A DNA stretch of 5,592 nt from Deltaproteobacteria bacterium. GTDB lineage: Bacteria; Desulfobacterota; DSM-4660; Desulfatiglandales; B25-G16. Positions 5,220 to 5,592 of the stretch are shown piece after piece (position 1 is the first letter of the stretch; every line of letters starts with the position of its first letter). Both the position numbers and the translations under genes were made by a program. The notes under the pieces are model-generated. The model made no database searches, was not told the origin of the DNA, and saw only the letters and a list, made by a program, of their open reading frames with translations. The DNA lies in the NCBI GenBank assembly GCA_020348625.1, contig CP070752.1:1079513-1085104 (forward strand), given 5' to 3'.

Positions 5220-5513
5220 TTATTCTTCATCTCCTAAGATGGTTTTCAAAAGGCTCTTGGCATCCCTTTGGCCTGGGGCCTCCTCGGGAAGGTAGAGCAT
5301 TACCCCGCCCTTCACCGGGCGTAGGGTAATCTTGCCTTCCTTGGCCAGCTTCTCCGTTGTTGCAACGGGGTTCGTACCATAGTATTCCTTGAACGCTTGA
5401 TTGAACCCGCTGTACACAGAATGAATGCCTTTATAGGGTGGTTTGCGGAGTTTCTTAATAGCCTTGACAACAAAGTCGTATTCGGAGATCTTTTTTTGTT
5501 CTGCTTTGGCCAT
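5220..5513 (-). CDS. Small basic protein, possible winged-helix DNA-binding protein
   Basis: 97 residues, lysine-rich, with no membrane segment or signal peptide. It opens with helices (FVVKAIKKLRK, 14-24). A helix around 36-45 (GFNQAFKEYY) is followed by NPVATTEKLAKEGKI (48-62) and a likely beta-hairpin RPVKGGVMLYLPEE (65-78). Helix, helix, 'LAKEGKI', then a Gly-turn hairpin is the pattern of a winged-helix fold, which I infer without recognising a named family. The last 20 residues look flexible and acidic. It is convergent with the Cys/His-rich gene, leaving a 56-bp gap. Its translation signal is odd: a run of six Gs (complement of 5518-5523) only 4 bases before ATG, not a normal GGAGG. 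A palindrome 24 bases upstream could be an autoregulatory site. It could also be a small conserved nucleic-acid-binding or phage-derived protein. Confidence 0.75.
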   Translation of the reverse strand: MAKAEQKKISEYDFVVKAIKKLRKPPYKGIHSVYSGFNQAFKEYYGTNPVATTEKLAKEGKITLRPVKGGVMLYLPEEAPGQRDAKSLLKTILGDEE

Positions 5514-5537
5514 AGGTCCCCCCAGTAGAATTAAAGG

Positions 5538-5547
5538 TTACATGTAA
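5538..5547. promoter_or_regulatory. TTACATGTAA palindrome upstream of the 97-residue gene
   Basis: A perfect 10-bp palindrome lies 24 bases before the start codon at 5513 (minus strand), with another palindrome, CGATCG, at 5549-5554. A minus-strand TTATAT a little further upstream could be a -10 element, but no good -35 is spaced correctly. An operator role is inferred from symmetry and position only. Confidence 0.3.
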
Positions 5548-5592
5548 ACGATCGCATATAAGAGCGCTTAATTTGAAAATCACCCCAAAAAG

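Noticed and set aside
5490..5498. A-AAA-AAG slippery heptamer at codons 6-8 of the 97-residue gene
   Set aside because: It matches the dnaX-type -1 slip site, but the -1 frame stops after about a dozen codons and no stimulatory stem or Shine-Dalgarno is evident, so programmed frameshifting is unlikely.

Overview
The window carries four well-supported genes and several non-coding stretches that are richer in structure than usual. Base composition looks close to half GC by eye. A soluble PAS-type hybrid histidine kinase of the 'H-x-F-N-N-L-L' class, a possible -24/-12 (sigma-54-type) promoter, large repeat-rich intergenic gaps and an orphan MCT/YcxA-like MFS carrier together suggest a free-living environmental anaerobe, most like Desulfobacterota (deltaproteobacteria) or a neighbouring phylum such as Nitrospirota. 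This placement is inferred from gene style. No rRNA, tRNA or housekeeping marker is present to fix it.

Layout: (1) 1-103 is a leader with a perfect 15-bp palindrome just upstream of the first gene. (2) 104-1333 (+) encodes a 12-helix MFS transporter. (3) 1334-1778 is a 445-bp gap with a long-range inverted repeat, local stems and a sigma-54-like promoter candidate. (4) 1779-4133 (+) encodes a cytosolic PAS-PAS-PAS-HisKA-HATPase-REC hybrid sensor kinase. (5) 4134-4536 is a 403-bp gap with a tandem repeat, a GC-rich hairpin, a cluster of GTTTCAC-type palindromic repeats, further stems and a near-consensus sigma-70 promoter. (6) 4537-5163 (+) encodes a 208-residue Cys/His-rich uncharacterised protein. 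(7) 5164-5219 is a short convergent gap with a nested GC-rich hairpin. (8) 5220-5513 (-) encodes a 97-residue basic protein whose C-terminal half could form a winged helix. (9) 5514-5592 is its upstream region, with a TTACATGTAA palindrome.

The genes do not form one operon. The gaps are long, the kinase and the 208-residue gene each have their own ribosome binding site and candidate promoter, and the last gene is convergent. No separate response regulator with an output domain is present, so the kinase is an orphan here. The transporter could import or export a small organic anion, but no catabolic gene is next to it. There is no clear new multi-gene system. The most unusual material is the two structured intergenic gaps and the uncharacterised Cys/His-rich family.
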